This document shows positions 33,612 to 42,702 of a DNA stretch of 64,000 nucleotides, in pieces. The stretch's first letter is position 1. Each line of letters starts with the position of its first letter. The DNA comes from Solirubrobacteraceae bacterium (GTDB lineage: Bacteria > Actinomycetota > Thermoleophilia > Solirubrobacterales > Solirubrobacteraceae). Position numbers and translations under genes: made by a program. The stretch covers positions 248,001 to 312,000 of the forward strand of contig JALNWQ010000001.1 of NCBI GenBank assembly GCA_023230855.1, read 5' to 3'. The notes under the pieces were generated by a model. That model worked only from the letters and a program-made list of their open reading frames with translations, made no database searches and was not told the DNA's origin.

Positions 33612-34523
33612 ATGGGTAGGAACGTGAACGGCAAGGTCGTCCTCATCACCGGCGCCGCGCGCGGCATCGGCGCGCAGACCGCGCGGGTGCTGGCGGAGCG
33701 TGGCGCGCGGGTGTCGCTCGTGGGGCTCGAGCCCGAGCGGCTCGAGGCGCTCGCCGGCGAGCTCGACGGGATCAGCCGCGCGGCCGGCCACCGGCCCAAG
33801 CACGCGTGGTTCACCGCCGACGTCACCGACCAGGAGGCCGTCGACGCCGCCGTCCAGGGGACCGTCGACGCGCTCGGTCGGATCGACGTCGTCGTCGCCA
33901 ACGCCGGGATCGCGAACAACGGCACCGTCGCCGTCAACCCGCCCGACGCGCTCGTGCGGACCGTCGACGTCAACCTCAACGGCGTCATCCGGACGGTGAG
34001 CGCCGCGCTGCCGCACGTCGTCGACGCGCGCGGGTACGTGCTCGTCGTCGCGTCGCTCGCGTCGTTCACCGCGCTGCCCGGCATGGCCGCGTACTGCGCG
34101 TCGAAGGCGGGCGCCGAGGCGTTCGCCAACGTCCTGCGGCTCGAGGTCGCCCACAAGGGCGTCAAGGTCGGTAGCGCGCACCCGTCGTGGATCGACACCG
34201 ACCTCGTCCGCGACATCGGGGAGGACCTGTCGATCTTCGAGGAGGTCCGCCGTCGGCTGCCCGGCCCGCTCGGGTCGACGACGTCGGTCGAGGAGTGCGC
34301 CGACGCGCTCGCCGACGGCATCGCCAGGCGCAGCCGCCGGATCTACGTCCCGGGGTCGCTCGTCGCGGTGCAGAACCTGCGCACCGTGATCAACAACCCG
34401 CTCACCGAGATCGGGATCCTCCGCCAGGCCGCCAAGTCGGTGCCGCGGCTGGAGGACGAGGTGCGCCGCGTCGGCCGCGCGTTCGGCCGCCGCACCGTCG
34501 GTACGGACGACCGGGCCGCCTGA
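33612..34523 (+). CDS. short-chain dehydrogenase/reductase (SDR)
   Basis: 303 residues, classical SDR fold. NAD(P)-binding GKVVLITGAARGIG at residues 7-20, NAG in VVANAGIANNG, active-site Ser in VVASLASF, and the YxxxK motif AYCASKAGAEAF. The C-terminal 70 residues (IYVPGSLVAVQNLRTVINN) are longer than in minimal SDRs and resemble the mycobacterial-type SDRs acting on lipids or steroids; substrate unknown. The first basic residue after the Gly motif region is unclear, so NAD versus NADP preference is not assigned. Confidence 0.93.
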   Translation: MGRNVNGKVVLITGAARGIGAQTARVLAERGARVSLVGLEPERLEALAGELDGISRAAGHRPKHAWFTADVTDQEAVDAAVQGTVDALGRIDVVVANAGIANNGTVAVNPPDALVRTVDVNLNGVIRTVSAALPHVVDARGYVLVVASLASFTALPGMAAYCASKAGAEAFANVLRLEVAHKGVKVGSAHPSWIDTDLVRDIGEDLSIFEEVRRRLPGPLGSTTSVEECADALADGIARRSRRIYVPGSLVAVQNLRTVINNPLTEIGILRQAAKSVPRLEDEVRRVGRAFGRRTVGTDDRAA

Positions 34524-34616
34524 CGCGGCCGCCGGCCGGACCGGGGCCGCCGACCCGACCGCCGGATCCCGATCGCCGGACCCGACCGCCTGGCCCGGGG
34601 CCCGGGGGTCGGTGGG

Positions 34617-35687
34617 CTACCGCCGGCTGCTGCTCGAGGACCGCTTCTTCTTGCTCTGCGACGAGCGGGCCGTCCGCTTGCGGTCCCGGGCCCGCAGCTT
34701 CCACTGGACGTACTCCTTCTGCGTCGGCTGGCCGCTGGCGAGCATCCGGAACCGGACCTCGCCGCTGTCGGCCGCACGACCGGTCGGGCGGACCTTGACG
34801 GTGACGTGCTTCGTCCGGCCGGACACGAGCACCCCGAGCTTGCGGGTCTGCTTGCGGCTGCGCGCCGCCTTGCCCTTCACCCCGCCGATGCGCAGGTCCA
34901 TGCCCTTCGGCACCCGCACCTCGAGTCGGGTGTCGGACGCGTCCCGGCCCCCGACGTTGCCGACGCGCACGCGGATCTTCTTCCACCGGCCGCGCTTGAG
35001 CGACCCCAGCGTCGGCGCGTTGAGCCGGATCTCGGCGTCCTGGCGGTACGGGCCGGTCTCGGTGCCCGGCACGACGGTCAGCGGCACGGGGCCGACGGTG
35101 TCGAGGTCGCCGCCGCCGACCGACACGCGCGCGCTGACGCAGTCGTAGATCCGTCCGGCGAGCTCGCCGTCGGTGGCGCCGATCGTCAGGACGTTGCCGA
35201 TGAGGCTGCGTTGCGCGGCGCCGGATGCGGCGGACGCCTCGCCGACGTCGGACCGCGACCACCGTCCGACGGCGTCCGGCCCGGCGGTGAACCCGAAGAT
35301 GTCGGCGGCGGGCGCGCGGCATCCCCCGGTGGTGTCGCGCCGTCCGAACGTCACCGATGCGGTGTCGGGGAACGTCGGGATCCCGCGGAAGGTGATGTTC
35401 GCGACGATCATGCCCCGCTGGTCGTCGTACGTCGCCTGCAGGCCGACGATGTCCGATCCCAGGTCGCTCTCGCGACCGGTGACGCCGATGAACGGCTGCC
35501 CGTCGACGATCCGACCCTCCGGCGCGGACGTCGACACCGCGAACTCCGTGGCGGACGCGGGGGTGGCGGCGGTCGACGCCAGCGCCCCGGCGAGCACGAC
35601 CGCACCGGTCGCGGCGAGCGCGCGCGGACGGCGTGGCCGTCCGGTCGGCGTGGAGGTGGCGGAGGGGGTGGGGCGGGTCGCGGTCAT
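34617..35687 (-). CDS. secreted protein with a CARDB/DUF11-like domain and basic tail
   Basis: 356 residues. A signal peptide with basic start (RPRRPRALAATGAVVLAGAL) and cleavage near TPASA|TEF. Residues 50-215 are an unrecognised beta-rich domain with two Cys (GGCRAPAAD and IYDCVSARVSVGG) that may pair. Residues 220-320 look like a CARDB/DUF11 Ig-like adhesion module (IRLNAPTLGSLKRGRWKK, VRVGNVGGRDASDTRLEVRV). The last 30 residues are almost only Arg, Lys and Ser (KKKRSSSSSRR), perhaps binding the anionic wall. Exported; role unknown. Confidence 0.7.
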   Translation of the reverse strand: MTATRPTPSATSTPTGRPRRPRALAATGAVVLAGALASTAATPASATEFAVSTSAPEGRIVDGQPFIGVTGRESDLGSDIVGLQATYDDQRGMIVANITFRGIPTFPDTASVTFGRRDTTGGCRAPAADIFGFTAGPDAVGRWSRSDVGEASAASGAAQRSLIGNVLTIGATDGELAGRIYDCVSARVSVGGGDLDTVGPVPLTVVPGTETGPYRQDAEIRLNAPTLGSLKRGRWKKIRVRVGNVGGRDASDTRLEVRVPKGMDLRIGGVKGKAARSRKQTRKLGVLVSGRTKHVTVKVRPTGRAADSGEVRFRMLASGQPTQKEYVQWKLRARDRKRTARSSQSKKKRSSSSSRR

Positions 35688-35828
35688 GGGACGGGCGCGG
35701 GTGGGGAGGGACGCGCTCCGGTGACGTTAGCGCCGCACGCCGCGACACCTCCCCGGTCGCCCGCGAGCGGTGGCCCGGCCGAGCTTCCCGGCCTGTCCCA
35801 CGGGGGGCTCGCGAGCCGCCCTGCGATC

Positions 35829-36842
35829 ATGCTCCGGGTGAGCACCCTGCCCACCGAGCCGCTCGCGGTCGAGGACGTCGCCCCGGGCGTCACCCGGATC
35901 GCGCTGCCGGTGCCGTCGCTGGAGCACGGGGTCAACGTCCACGTCGTCCGTGGTGACGGGCCGACGACGCTCGTCGACACCGGCATCCCGCTCCCCGGCA
36001 CGCTCGACCTGCTCGCCGGCGCGCTCGCCGGGATCGGCGTGCCGCTGGCCGACGTCGAGCAGGTGCTGCTCACCCACCACCACTTCGACCACCTGGGCCT
36101 GGCGTCGTCGATCGCGGCACGGTCGGCGGCGCGGATCGTCGGGCTGCCCGAGCTCGACCGGGTCCTGTCCGATCCGGCCGGGCACTTCCGGGTCGAGCTC
36201 GACTGGGGCGAGCGGCACGCCGCCCGTCACGGCGCCCCCGACCGGCTGCTCAGCGGCACCCGCCGCGCGCTGCCGCTCATGGCGACGCTGCCGCCCGGTC
36301 GCGTCGACGTGCCGGTCGACGACGGCGACGTCGTCCGCGCCGGTGACCTCGACCTCGTCGTCCACCGTCGCCCCGGCCACAGTCCGACCGACACGGTCTT
36401 CGTCGCCGCCGGCGCGGGACCGGCGTTCGTCGGAGACCACCTGTTCGTCGGCGCGCCGATCACGCCGGTGCTCGGCTCGATGGTCGCCGACGACGGCCGG
36501 CCGGCCGCCGCCTACCTCGAGGGCCTCGACCGCACCGCCGCCGAGGCGCGCCTGCTGCTGCCCGGTCACGGCCCGGCGATCGCCGACCCCGTCGCGCTGC
36601 TCACCGAGCGTCGCGCCGCCCTGGACCGCAAGGTCGACCGGGCCCACGCCGCGCTCGGCGACGATCCCGTCACCGCCTGGGAGCTGGGTGGCCGGGTGTG
36701 GCCGGGACGGATCTCGATGACCCACGGGCTCACCCGCCTCGCGGCGCTGCTCGCGTCGCTGGAGCTGCTCGAGGCGCGCGGGCGCGTCGCGCGACGGGTC
36801 GACCCGGACGGCGTCGTCCGCTGGGCGCGCGACGACGGCTGA
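35829..36842 (+). CDS. metallo-beta-lactamase fold hydrolase
   Basis: 337 residues. The metal-binding motif THHHFDHLGL follows the family's VEQVLLTHHHFDH pattern. Further ligands are HRRPGHSPTDTV (His), FVGDHLFVG (Asp) and LLLPGHGPAI (His). A C-terminal helical domain from about residue 255 (RRAALDRKVDRAHAAL) is typical of the lactamase B-2 (RNase Z/glyoxalase II-like) subgroup that acts on thioesters or lactones. GTG 35838 is a possible alternative start. It is 80 bp upstream of the flippase-like gene. Confidence 0.88.
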   Translation: MLRVSTLPTEPLAVEDVAPGVTRIALPVPSLEHGVNVHVVRGDGPTTLVDTGIPLPGTLDLLAGALAGIGVPLADVEQVLLTHHHFDHLGLASSIAARSAARIVGLPELDRVLSDPAGHFRVELDWGERHAARHGAPDRLLSGTRRALPLMATLPPGRVDVPVDDGDVVRAGDLDLVVHRRPGHSPTDTVFVAAGAGPAFVGDHLFVGAPITPVLGSMVADDGRPAAAYLEGLDRTAAEARLLLPGHGPAIADPVALLTERRAALDRKVDRAHAALGDDPVTAWELGGRVWPGRISMTHGLTRLAALLASLELLEARGRVARRVDPDGVVRWARDDG

Positions 36843-36922
36843 CGGGGCGCCGCCGACGGGCGCGGGCGTGCAGGTTCGTGGGGGGACGCACGGTCGGGTC
36901 ACGGTCCTGCGAGGATGCGCAC

Positions 36923-38197
36923 GTGGAGCGGCGGCCCACAACGACCGACCGGGCGGAGCGCGCCGACGGGGAGCCGGAGCCCGAGGGGGCGTCCGCGACC
37001 GACCGCCCATCCGGGACCGGTCCCGCCGTCGACCCGTCGACCGACCCGTCGGTCGGTCCGCGGACCGACGTCGGCGACGGACCGGACGGTCGCGGTGGGG
37101 GAGGCCCTGGGGAGGACGGCGTCGCGGACCCGCCCGGGGAGCGGGCGACGCCCAGCGAGCCCCCGGCGCTCGCGGGGATGCTCAAGCACATCCTCGTCGG
37201 CGTCGCGGTCATCGTCGTCATCCTCATCGCGTTCCGACTGCTGGCGCCGCACGTCGGGTTCCTGCAGGACACGTGGGACAAGGTCCAGCAGGGCAAGCCG
37301 GCGTGGCTCATCGCGGCGGTGGTCCTGGAGCTCTTCTCGTTCCTCGGGTACGTGTGGGTCGTCGACGCGACGTCGCGTCGCGCGGGACTGCACCTGCCGC
37401 GGTTCACGGCGTGGCGGATCACGCTCGCCGGGGTCGCCGCGACCCGGCTCGTCGCGACCGCGGGGGCCGGCGGGATCGCCGCGACGGTGTTCGCGCTGCG
37501 CCGGCACGGGCTCGACGCGCGCGCCGCGGCGGCGACGGTCGCGGCCCAGATCGCGATCGTCTACGTCTGGTTCATCCTGCTCATCGCGGTCGTCGGCGGG
37601 ATCCTCTTCGGGCTCGGCCACGCGCACGGCGCGATGACGATCATCCCGGCGAGCATCGCGGCCGGCGTGCTCGTCGTCGCGTTCCTCGGCCGTCCCGGGC
37701 TGCGGTACCTCGCGCAGCACACCGTCCGACGCGGCGGACGGATCATGCGCGCGTTGACGGCGGTGCCCGCCGCGCTCGACGAGGCGGTCCACACCGTGTC
37801 GACGCTCGTGCGCGAGCGGGACCTGGCGATCGCGGGCGGCGCCCTGTGGTGGATCGCCGACGGTGCGGTGCTGTGGGCGGCGTGCGAGGCGTTCGGCGCG
37901 TCGCCGCACATGCTCGACGTGCTCATGGCCTACCTCCTGGGCCAGGTCGCCAACCTGCTGCCGGTGCCGGGTGGCCTCGGCGTCGAGGCGGGCATCACGG
38001 CCGCGCTCATCGCGTTCGGCATCGACCCGGGCGTGGCGGTCCTCGCCGGCGTCATGCAGCGGCTGATCTCGACGTGGCTCCCCGCCGTTCCCGGCGCGTT
38101 CGCCCTCGCGTCGATCGGCCACGCCTCGCCCGACGCCCAGGTCGTTCCGCCGCCCGACGACGATCCCCCGGACCGCACCGCCGCCGACGACCGCTGA
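36923..38197 (+). CDS. lysylphosphatidylglycerol synthase TM-domain / UPF0104 flippase-like protein
   Basis: 424 residues. An N-terminal disordered region of about 80 residues rich in Asp, Gly and Pro precedes eight or so membrane helices of the UPF0104/AglD family. The signature elements are WRITLAGVAATRLVATAGAG, LLGQVANLLPVPGGLGVEAG and MQRLISTWLPAVPG. Relatives are the flippase half of MprF or dolichol/lipid-related transporters. There is no synthase domain, so lipid transport or an accessory role is likelier than lysylation. GTG 36923 is preceded by GAGGA at ideal distance. It converges with the TetR gene, 14 bp apart. Confidence 0.85.
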   Translation: MERRPTTTDRAERADGEPEPEGASATDRPSGTGPAVDPSTDPSVGPRTDVGDGPDGRGGGGPGEDGVADPPGERATPSEPPALAGMLKHILVGVAVIVVILIAFRLLAPHVGFLQDTWDKVQQGKPAWLIAAVVLELFSFLGYVWVVDATSRRAGLHLPRFTAWRITLAGVAATRLVATAGAGGIAATVFALRRHGLDARAAAATVAAQIAIVYVWFILLIAVVGGILFGLGHAHGAMTIIPASIAAGVLVVAFLGRPGLRYLAQHTVRRGGRIMRALTAVPAALDEAVHTVSTLVRERDLAIAGGALWWIADGAVLWAACEAFGASPHMLDVLMAYLLGQVANLLPVPGGLGVEAGITAALIAFGIDPGVAVLAGVMQRLISTWLPAVPGAFALASIGHASPDAQVVPPPDDDPPDRTAADDR

Positions 38198-38211
38198 CCC
38201 GACGCTCCCGC

Positions 38212-38967
38212 TCAGGCTTCGACGTCGTTCCGGTCGGCCCGGGAGCCGTCGGCGTCCCCCGGGGCGACCGGGTCGTCCAGGTCGATCGGGCCGCCCATCG
38301 TGGTGGCGAGGCTCGCCGGGTACGGGGCGTCGCGCGGGACCGCCGAGATGATCCAGCGGATGAACGCGAGCAGGCGCTCGGGCGGGTACTCGTCGGGCTT
38401 GGCGAGGAGCATCCGCGCGCCTTCCTCGGCGTTGCCGATGAGCAGACGGGTGAGCAGGTCGACGTCCGGGTCGCCCGGGGTCCGCCGCACCGCCAGGCCG
38501 ATGGTCACGAGCTCGGTGACGAGCTGGACCAGGCCCTCGCGGATCTCCTCGACCTTGTCGCGGATCTCGCGCGGGGTGCCCTCCAGCGGGTGCAGGACCA
38601 GGAGCCACCGGCGCGGGTTGCGCTGGACCGCGTCGAGGAACGTGGCGACCGCGTCGACGAGGACGTCGTCGGGGTCGGCCTCGAGCCACGGGCTCTGCGG
38701 GATCGCGGCGGCGAGCTCGTGCAGCGTGTGGCGCTCCTCGCGCTGGATGAGCGCCGACAGCAGGATCGTCCGGTTGGCGAACAGGTCGTAGACGACCGGC
38801 TTCGTCACGCCGGCCTCGCGCGCGACGGCCTCCATCGACACCGGCTCGAAGCTCCGCTCGCGGGTGATGAGCTCGAGCGTCGCGTCCAGCAGCTGCTCGC
38901 GACGCTCGGCCGCGGGCATCCGCCGGGCGGGTCGGCGGCGGGACGGGGTGGGCGAGCGGGAGGCCAC
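38212..38967 (-). CDS. TetR family transcriptional regulator
   Basis: 251 residues. N-terminal basic leader (PSRRRPARRM), then the TetR DNA-binding domain at about 20-65: RREQLLDATLELI, then VSMEAVAREAGVTKPVVYDLF (helix-turn-helix) and ANRTILLSALI. The ligand domain is longer than usual and the last 30 residues are acidic. An inverted repeat CTACG-CTGA-CGTAG lies 37 bp upstream of the start and is a likely autoregulatory operator. The crotonase gene lies 102 bp upstream on the same strand. Confidence 0.93.
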   Translation of the reverse strand: MASRSPTPSRRRPARRMPAAERREQLLDATLELITRERSFEPVSMEAVAREAGVTKPVVYDLFANRTILLSALIQREERHTLHELAAAIPQSPWLEADPDDVLVDAVATFLDAVQRNPRRWLLVLHPLEGTPREIRDKVEEIREGLVQLVTELVTIGLAVRRTPGDPDVDLLTRLLIGNAEEGARMLLAKPDEYPPERLLAFIRWIISAVPRDAPYPASLATTMGGPIDLDDPVAPGDADGSRADRNDVEA

Positions 38968-39003
38968 GGGGCGGGTGCGCGGCGCGTGCGGAGCACGCGC
39001 TTC

Positions 39004-39017
39004 CTACGCTGACGTAG
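39004..39017. promoter_or_regulatory. inverted repeat upstream of the TetR gene (candidate operator)
   Basis: CTACG-CTGA-CGTAG, a perfect 5-bp inverted repeat with a 4-bp spacer, between the crotonase stop and the TetR start. It is placed where TetR proteins commonly autoregulate. Confidence 0.45.
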
Positions 39018-39069
39018 CCTAGTCGATCGCGGGGCGGCCGGAGGGGGCCGCGTGCGGCCCCGCCGCCGT

Positions 39070-39885
39070 TCAGTCCAGGTCGAGCGAAGCGTCCGCGTAC
39101 TCCGGCGCCCGCTTGCCGAACTGGGCCTGCACGGTCTCCATCTGGTTCGGCGACCCGATGAGGACCTTCTGCATCCGCGACTCGAGCATGAGGCTCTCGG
39201 CGTCGTCGGCCGTCCAGGTGTCCTGCAACAGACGCTTGCCGAACCGGATCGCGTCCGGGGACTTGCCGGCGATCTCGCGGGCGAGGGTCAGGGCGGCGTC
39301 GCGCGGGTCGTCGGCGACGCGCGTGCCCAGGCCCAGCTCGACCCCCTCGGCGCCCGACACGATCCGGCCGGTGACCATGAGCTCCATCGCGACGTCGCGG
39401 CGCATGAGCGGCGGCAGGGTCACCGTCAGGGCCATGTCCGGGATGAGGCCCCACTTGATCTCCATGATCGACAGTCGGGCGTCGGGGGCGACGAGTCGGA
39501 TGTCGGCGCCGAGCGCGATCTGCATCCCGCCGCCGAAGCAGTTGCCGTGCACGGCGGCGATCACCGGGACCGGCACCCGCCGCCAGTCGTAGGCGACCGC
39601 CTGGAACGCGTTGACGAGCTCGCCGTCCAGCCGCTCGTCGAGGCTGTCGGCCTGCGCGAGCGCCCCGGACGTCACCGCGTCCTGGACGTCGAGGCCGGCA
39701 CAGAAGCTCGGCCCGTCGCCCGACAGGACGACCGCACGCACCGACCGGTCGTCGCGCAGGGCCCCGGCCGCCTCGCGCAGCTGCGCGAACATCGCGCCGT
39801 CGAGTCCGTTGTGCTTGTCGCCCCGCGTCATCCGCACGTCCGCGACGTGGTCGACGATCTCGATGCTCACCCGTTGCTCGGCCAT
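39070..39885 (-). CDS. enoyl-CoA hydratase/isomerase (crotonase) family protein
   Basis: 271 residues from ATG 39885. The crotonase core is complete: GDKHNGLDGAMF, the oxyanion-hole segment SGDGPSFCAGLDVQ, AAVHGNCFGGGMQIALGADI and the second block MEIKWGLIPDM. The first catalytic Glu of true hydratases (GGGxE) is replaced by Gln, while the second Glu (IMEIKWG) and an Asp (IPDM) remain. This pattern suits isomerase- or decarboxylase-like crotonases more than a standard beta-oxidation hydratase. It lies upstream of the TetR gene, which may regulate it. Confidence 0.88.
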   Translation of the reverse strand: MAEQRVSIEIVDHVADVRMTRGDKHNGLDGAMFAQLREAAGALRDDRSVRAVVLSGDGPSFCAGLDVQDAVTSGALAQADSLDERLDGELVNAFQAVAYDWRRVPVPVIAAVHGNCFGGGMQIALGADIRLVAPDARLSIMEIKWGLIPDMALTVTLPPLMRRDVAMELMVTGRIVSGAEGVELGLGTRVADDPRDAALTLAREIAGKSPDAIRFGKRLLQDTWTADDAESLMLESRMQKVLIGSPNQMETVQAQFGKRAPEYADASLDLD

Positions 39886-39934
39886 GCGCGCATCTTGGCG
39901 CGTCGACGGGGCGAAGAGGTGGAAGACTGGGCCG

Positions 39935-41536
39935 ATGCCCCTCCACCGGCGCTCCTCCGACGAGCCCCGAGCCCGGAGGGAGGTGTCGCACTGGTGGACG
40001 ACCGCCGGTCCCCGTTCGCCACGGGCTCCGCTCGCGAGCGGTCGCGACGCCGACGTGTGCATCGTCGGTGGCGGCTTCACGGGCCTCTGGACGGCCTACC
40101 ACCTGATCCGGGCCCGCCCCGGGTTGCGGATCGTCGTGCTCGAGGCCCGCCACGTCGGGTACGGCGCGTCCGGGCGCAACGGCGGGGCGCTGACGGCCGA
40201 CATCGCGGGGACGCGCTCACGGCTCCTCTCCCGGCACGGTCGTGACGCCGTCGTCGCGCTGCAACGCGAGATGGAGGGCGCCGTCCGGTCGGTCCTCGAG
40301 GTGTGCGCGGCGGAGGGCATCCGTTGCGACCAGCACCGTGGGGGATCGCTCCGGGTCGCCCGCAACCGGGCGCAGGAGCGCCGCCTGCGCGAGGCCGTGG
40401 CGGAGGACCGGGCGCTCGGACGGGACGAGGACGACGTGCGGATCCTGGGGCCCGGAGAGCTCGCCGACCGGGTCCGGGTCAGCGGGGCACGGGCGGCCCG
40501 GTTGGACCGGCGCGGCGCCCGCATCCAGCCGGCACGCCTCGTGCTCGGACTGGCCGCCGCGGTCGAGCGTCACGGTGTGACGATCCACGAGGACACCCCG
40601 GTGCGGCGGATCGTCGGGGCGCGTGGTCGCGGTGTCGCACCGGGCACCGCCGCGGTCGGCGAGGGGGAGCTCGGCTCCGGACGGAACGCCCGTGCGGTGA
40701 CCGACCGCGGCAACGTCCGTGCCCCGTGCGTGCTGCGGTGCACCGACGGGTTCACGTCCGACCTTCCGGGGGAGCGCCGGACGTGGCTGCCACTGAGCGC
40801 GTCGATGGTCGTCACCGAGCCGCTGGATCCGCGGACGTGGGGGCGGATCGGATGGGACGGGGCCGAGACGTTGAGCGACGCCGCCCACGCCTGCGGCTAC
40901 GCGCAACGGACCGTCGACGGACGGATCGCGTTGGGCGGACGCGGCGCGCCCTACCGGTTCGGGTCGCGTCGGCGCGATCGCGGCCCGACCCCGGACCGCA
41001 CGGTCCGTCGGCTGACCGACCTCGTCCACGCCTGGTTCCCGGGGGCCGCCGACGTGCCGATCGCCGATGCCTGGAGCGGTGTCCTGGCGGTTCCGCGCGA
41101 CTGGACGCCGACGGTGGCGCTCGATCGTGCCGCCGGCCTCGGGTGGGCGGGGGGCTACGTCGGGACGGGGATCGCCGCGTCGGAGTTGGCCGGTCGGACG
41201 CTGCGCGACCTCGTCCTGGCCGATGACACCCCGCTGACGCGGTTGCCGTGGGTCCGCGACCGGTCGCGGCGGTGGGAGTGCGAGCCGTTGCGCTGGCTCG
41301 CCGTGCACGGCGTCGAGGCCCTGTACCGGACCGCCGACCGCCGGGAGGACGCCCGCGATCGGGATGCCGGATCCGGGGGGCTCGCGGGTGATCACGGTGG
41401 CCGGGACGCTCACGACGGACGTCGTGCCTCGGGGAGCGGCACGGCGGACGGGACCGTCGCCGGGACGCCGCCGTCGCCGGGTCGCGACCGCGACGATCGC
41501 CTGGCCCGGATCGCCGACCGGGTGGCGGGGCGGTAG
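39935..41536 (+). CDS. FAD-dependent oxidoreductase (DAO family)
   Basis: 533 residues. The Rossmann FAD motif DADVCIVGGGFTGLWTAYHL is at about residues 39-58, followed by ARHVGYGASGRNGG, typical of the glycine/D-amino-acid or gamma-glutamylputrescine oxidase branch. FAD-contacting residues continue in LRCTDGFTSDLP and the closing GLGWAGGYVGTGIAASELAGRTL. The extra N-terminal 38 residues and the disordered last 80 residues (Arg/Asp/Gly-rich) are unusual. It probably oxidises an amine or amino acid with hydrogen peroxide release. Divergent from the crotonase gene, 49 bp apart. Confidence 0.9.
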   Translation: MPLHRRSSDEPRARREVSHWWTTAGPRSPRAPLASGRDADVCIVGGGFTGLWTAYHLIRARPGLRIVVLEARHVGYGASGRNGGALTADIAGTRSRLLSRHGRDAVVALQREMEGAVRSVLEVCAAEGIRCDQHRGGSLRVARNRAQERRLREAVAEDRALGRDEDDVRILGPGELADRVRVSGARAARLDRRGARIQPARLVLGLAAAVERHGVTIHEDTPVRRIVGARGRGVAPGTAAVGEGELGSGRNARAVTDRGNVRAPCVLRCTDGFTSDLPGERRTWLPLSASMVVTEPLDPRTWGRIGWDGAETLSDAAHACGYAQRTVDGRIALGGRGAPYRFGSRRRDRGPTPDRTVRRLTDLVHAWFPGAADVPIADAWSGVLAVPRDWTPTVALDRAAGLGWAGGYVGTGIAASELAGRTLRDLVLADDTPLTRLPWVRDRSRRWECEPLRWLAVHGVEALYRTADRREDARDRDAGSGGLAGDHGGRDAHDGRRASGSGTADGTVAGTPPSPGRDRDDRLARIADRVAGR

Positions 41537-41640
41537 GCCACGGCCGCGGTGGAGGACCCGGCCGGGCGACAACCGGGAGCCGGGCCCGTTGTGCGTCGCG
41601 ACAGGTGGAGGCCTTCCGGTGTCCGCTAACACTCGGTCGC

Positions 41641-42546
41641 ATGACCGCTGGGAGGCCGCTGTTGGATCTTCGTCTGTTGACCGCGTTCGTGGCGTTGGCG
41701 GATGAGGGGCACTTCGGGCGTACGGCGCGGCGGTTGTACATGTCGCCGTCGGCGTTGAGTCAGCAGATCAAGTCGTTGGAGGCGTCGTGGGGGGTGTCGT
41801 TGTTCGCGCGTGGGGCGCGGGGTGCGGTGTTGACGCCGGAGGGGGTGCGGTTGCTGGAGGGTGCGCGGCGGATGGTGGCGGGGGCGGCGTCGTATCGGGA
41901 GGAGGTGGATGAGGTCGCTGACGGCTCGGTGGGGACGGTGCGGTTGGGGTTCGTGGATCAGGTGCTCGGCGAGGTGGTGGTCGGGCTGTTGCGATCACTG
42001 CGTCGGGAGGTGCCCGAGGTGCGGGTCGTGGCGCGCAGTCACCGCACCGGCGAGGACGCGCTCCAGCGGTTGCGGACGGGCTGGCACGACGCGGTCGTCG
42101 TCATGGACGCTCCCGACGAGGGGCTGGCGCGGGTCACCCTCGCGAGCGTGCCCTACGTCGTGGCGGTCGACCCGGACCACCCGCTGTCGGCGCAGGACGC
42201 GGTCGCGTGGTCGGCCGTGGCCGACCGGTTGGACGAGATGAGCGTGCCGGCGTCGCCGGATCGGGGGGCGAGCGCTTCGGCCGGGGGCGACGGTCGACCG
42301 CTCGGCTCCGAGCCCGTCGGACCCGGCCGGATCGCGGACGCGCTCCTCGAGGTCGTGCAGCGCGGGCGACCGGCGTTGGTGACCGCGTCGGAGGCGCGAC
42401 GGTTCCGGGTCCCGGACGTCTCGTACTGCATCGTGACCGGCGAAGGGGCACCCCGGGCGAGCATCGACCTGGTGTGGCGGCCGGAGGGCGTCACGCCGAT
42501 GTTGGCGGGCGTCGTCGACGTCGCCCGGCGCCACGCCCCGCGGTGA
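41641..42546 (+). CDS. LysR family transcriptional regulator
   Basis: 301 residues. The N-terminal winged helix-turn-helix is textbook: LLDLRLLTAFVALADEGHFG, TARRLYMSPSALSQQIKSLE and WGVSLFARGARGAVLTPEG. The effector domain is family-like (GTVRLGFVDQVLGEVVVGLL). ATG 41641 lies just after an upstream in-frame ATG at 41605 that adds no similarity. The first ~115 codons use G- and T-ending codons (TTG, CGT, GAT) unlike the rest of the gene and the window; the change at about 41990 is abrupt. The upstream oxidoreductase on the same strand could be a target. Confidence 0.92.
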   Translation: MTAGRPLLDLRLLTAFVALADEGHFGRTARRLYMSPSALSQQIKSLEASWGVSLFARGARGAVLTPEGVRLLEGARRMVAGAASYREEVDEVADGSVGTVRLGFVDQVLGEVVVGLLRSLRREVPEVRVVARSHRTGEDALQRLRTGWHDAVVVMDAPDEGLARVTLASVPYVVAVDPDHPLSAQDAVAWSAVADRLDEMSVPASPDRGASASAGGDGRPLGSEPVGPGRIADALLEVVQRGRPALVTASEARRFRVPDVSYCIVTGEGAPRASIDLVWRPEGVTPMLAGVVDVARRHAPR

Positions 42547-42623
42547 GCTCGTCGGGTCCCCCCTCGAGGGAGGGGATACCGCGGCCTCGGCGCCGCGAGG
42601 ACCCGCCACGGCGCGGTGTGCGT

Positions 42624-42643
42624 CCGGCGCTTCCGGGCGCCGG
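42624..42643. terminator. short hairpin between convergent genes
   Basis: CCGGCGC-ttccgg-GCGCCGG, a 7-bp stem between the LysR stop and the stop of the leftward beta-helix gene. Bidirectional terminator by position. Confidence 0.35.
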
Positions 42644-42702
42644 TGTGGTGATCCGGGCGGTCGTCCGCACCGCGGTCGGCGGTGCGGACGACGTGCTGGT
42701 GG

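Noticed and set aside
36899..40153. A 1084-codon leftward open frame
   Set aside because: It is antisense to the flippase-like gene and runs out of frame across the TetR and crotonase genes, with shadow composition.
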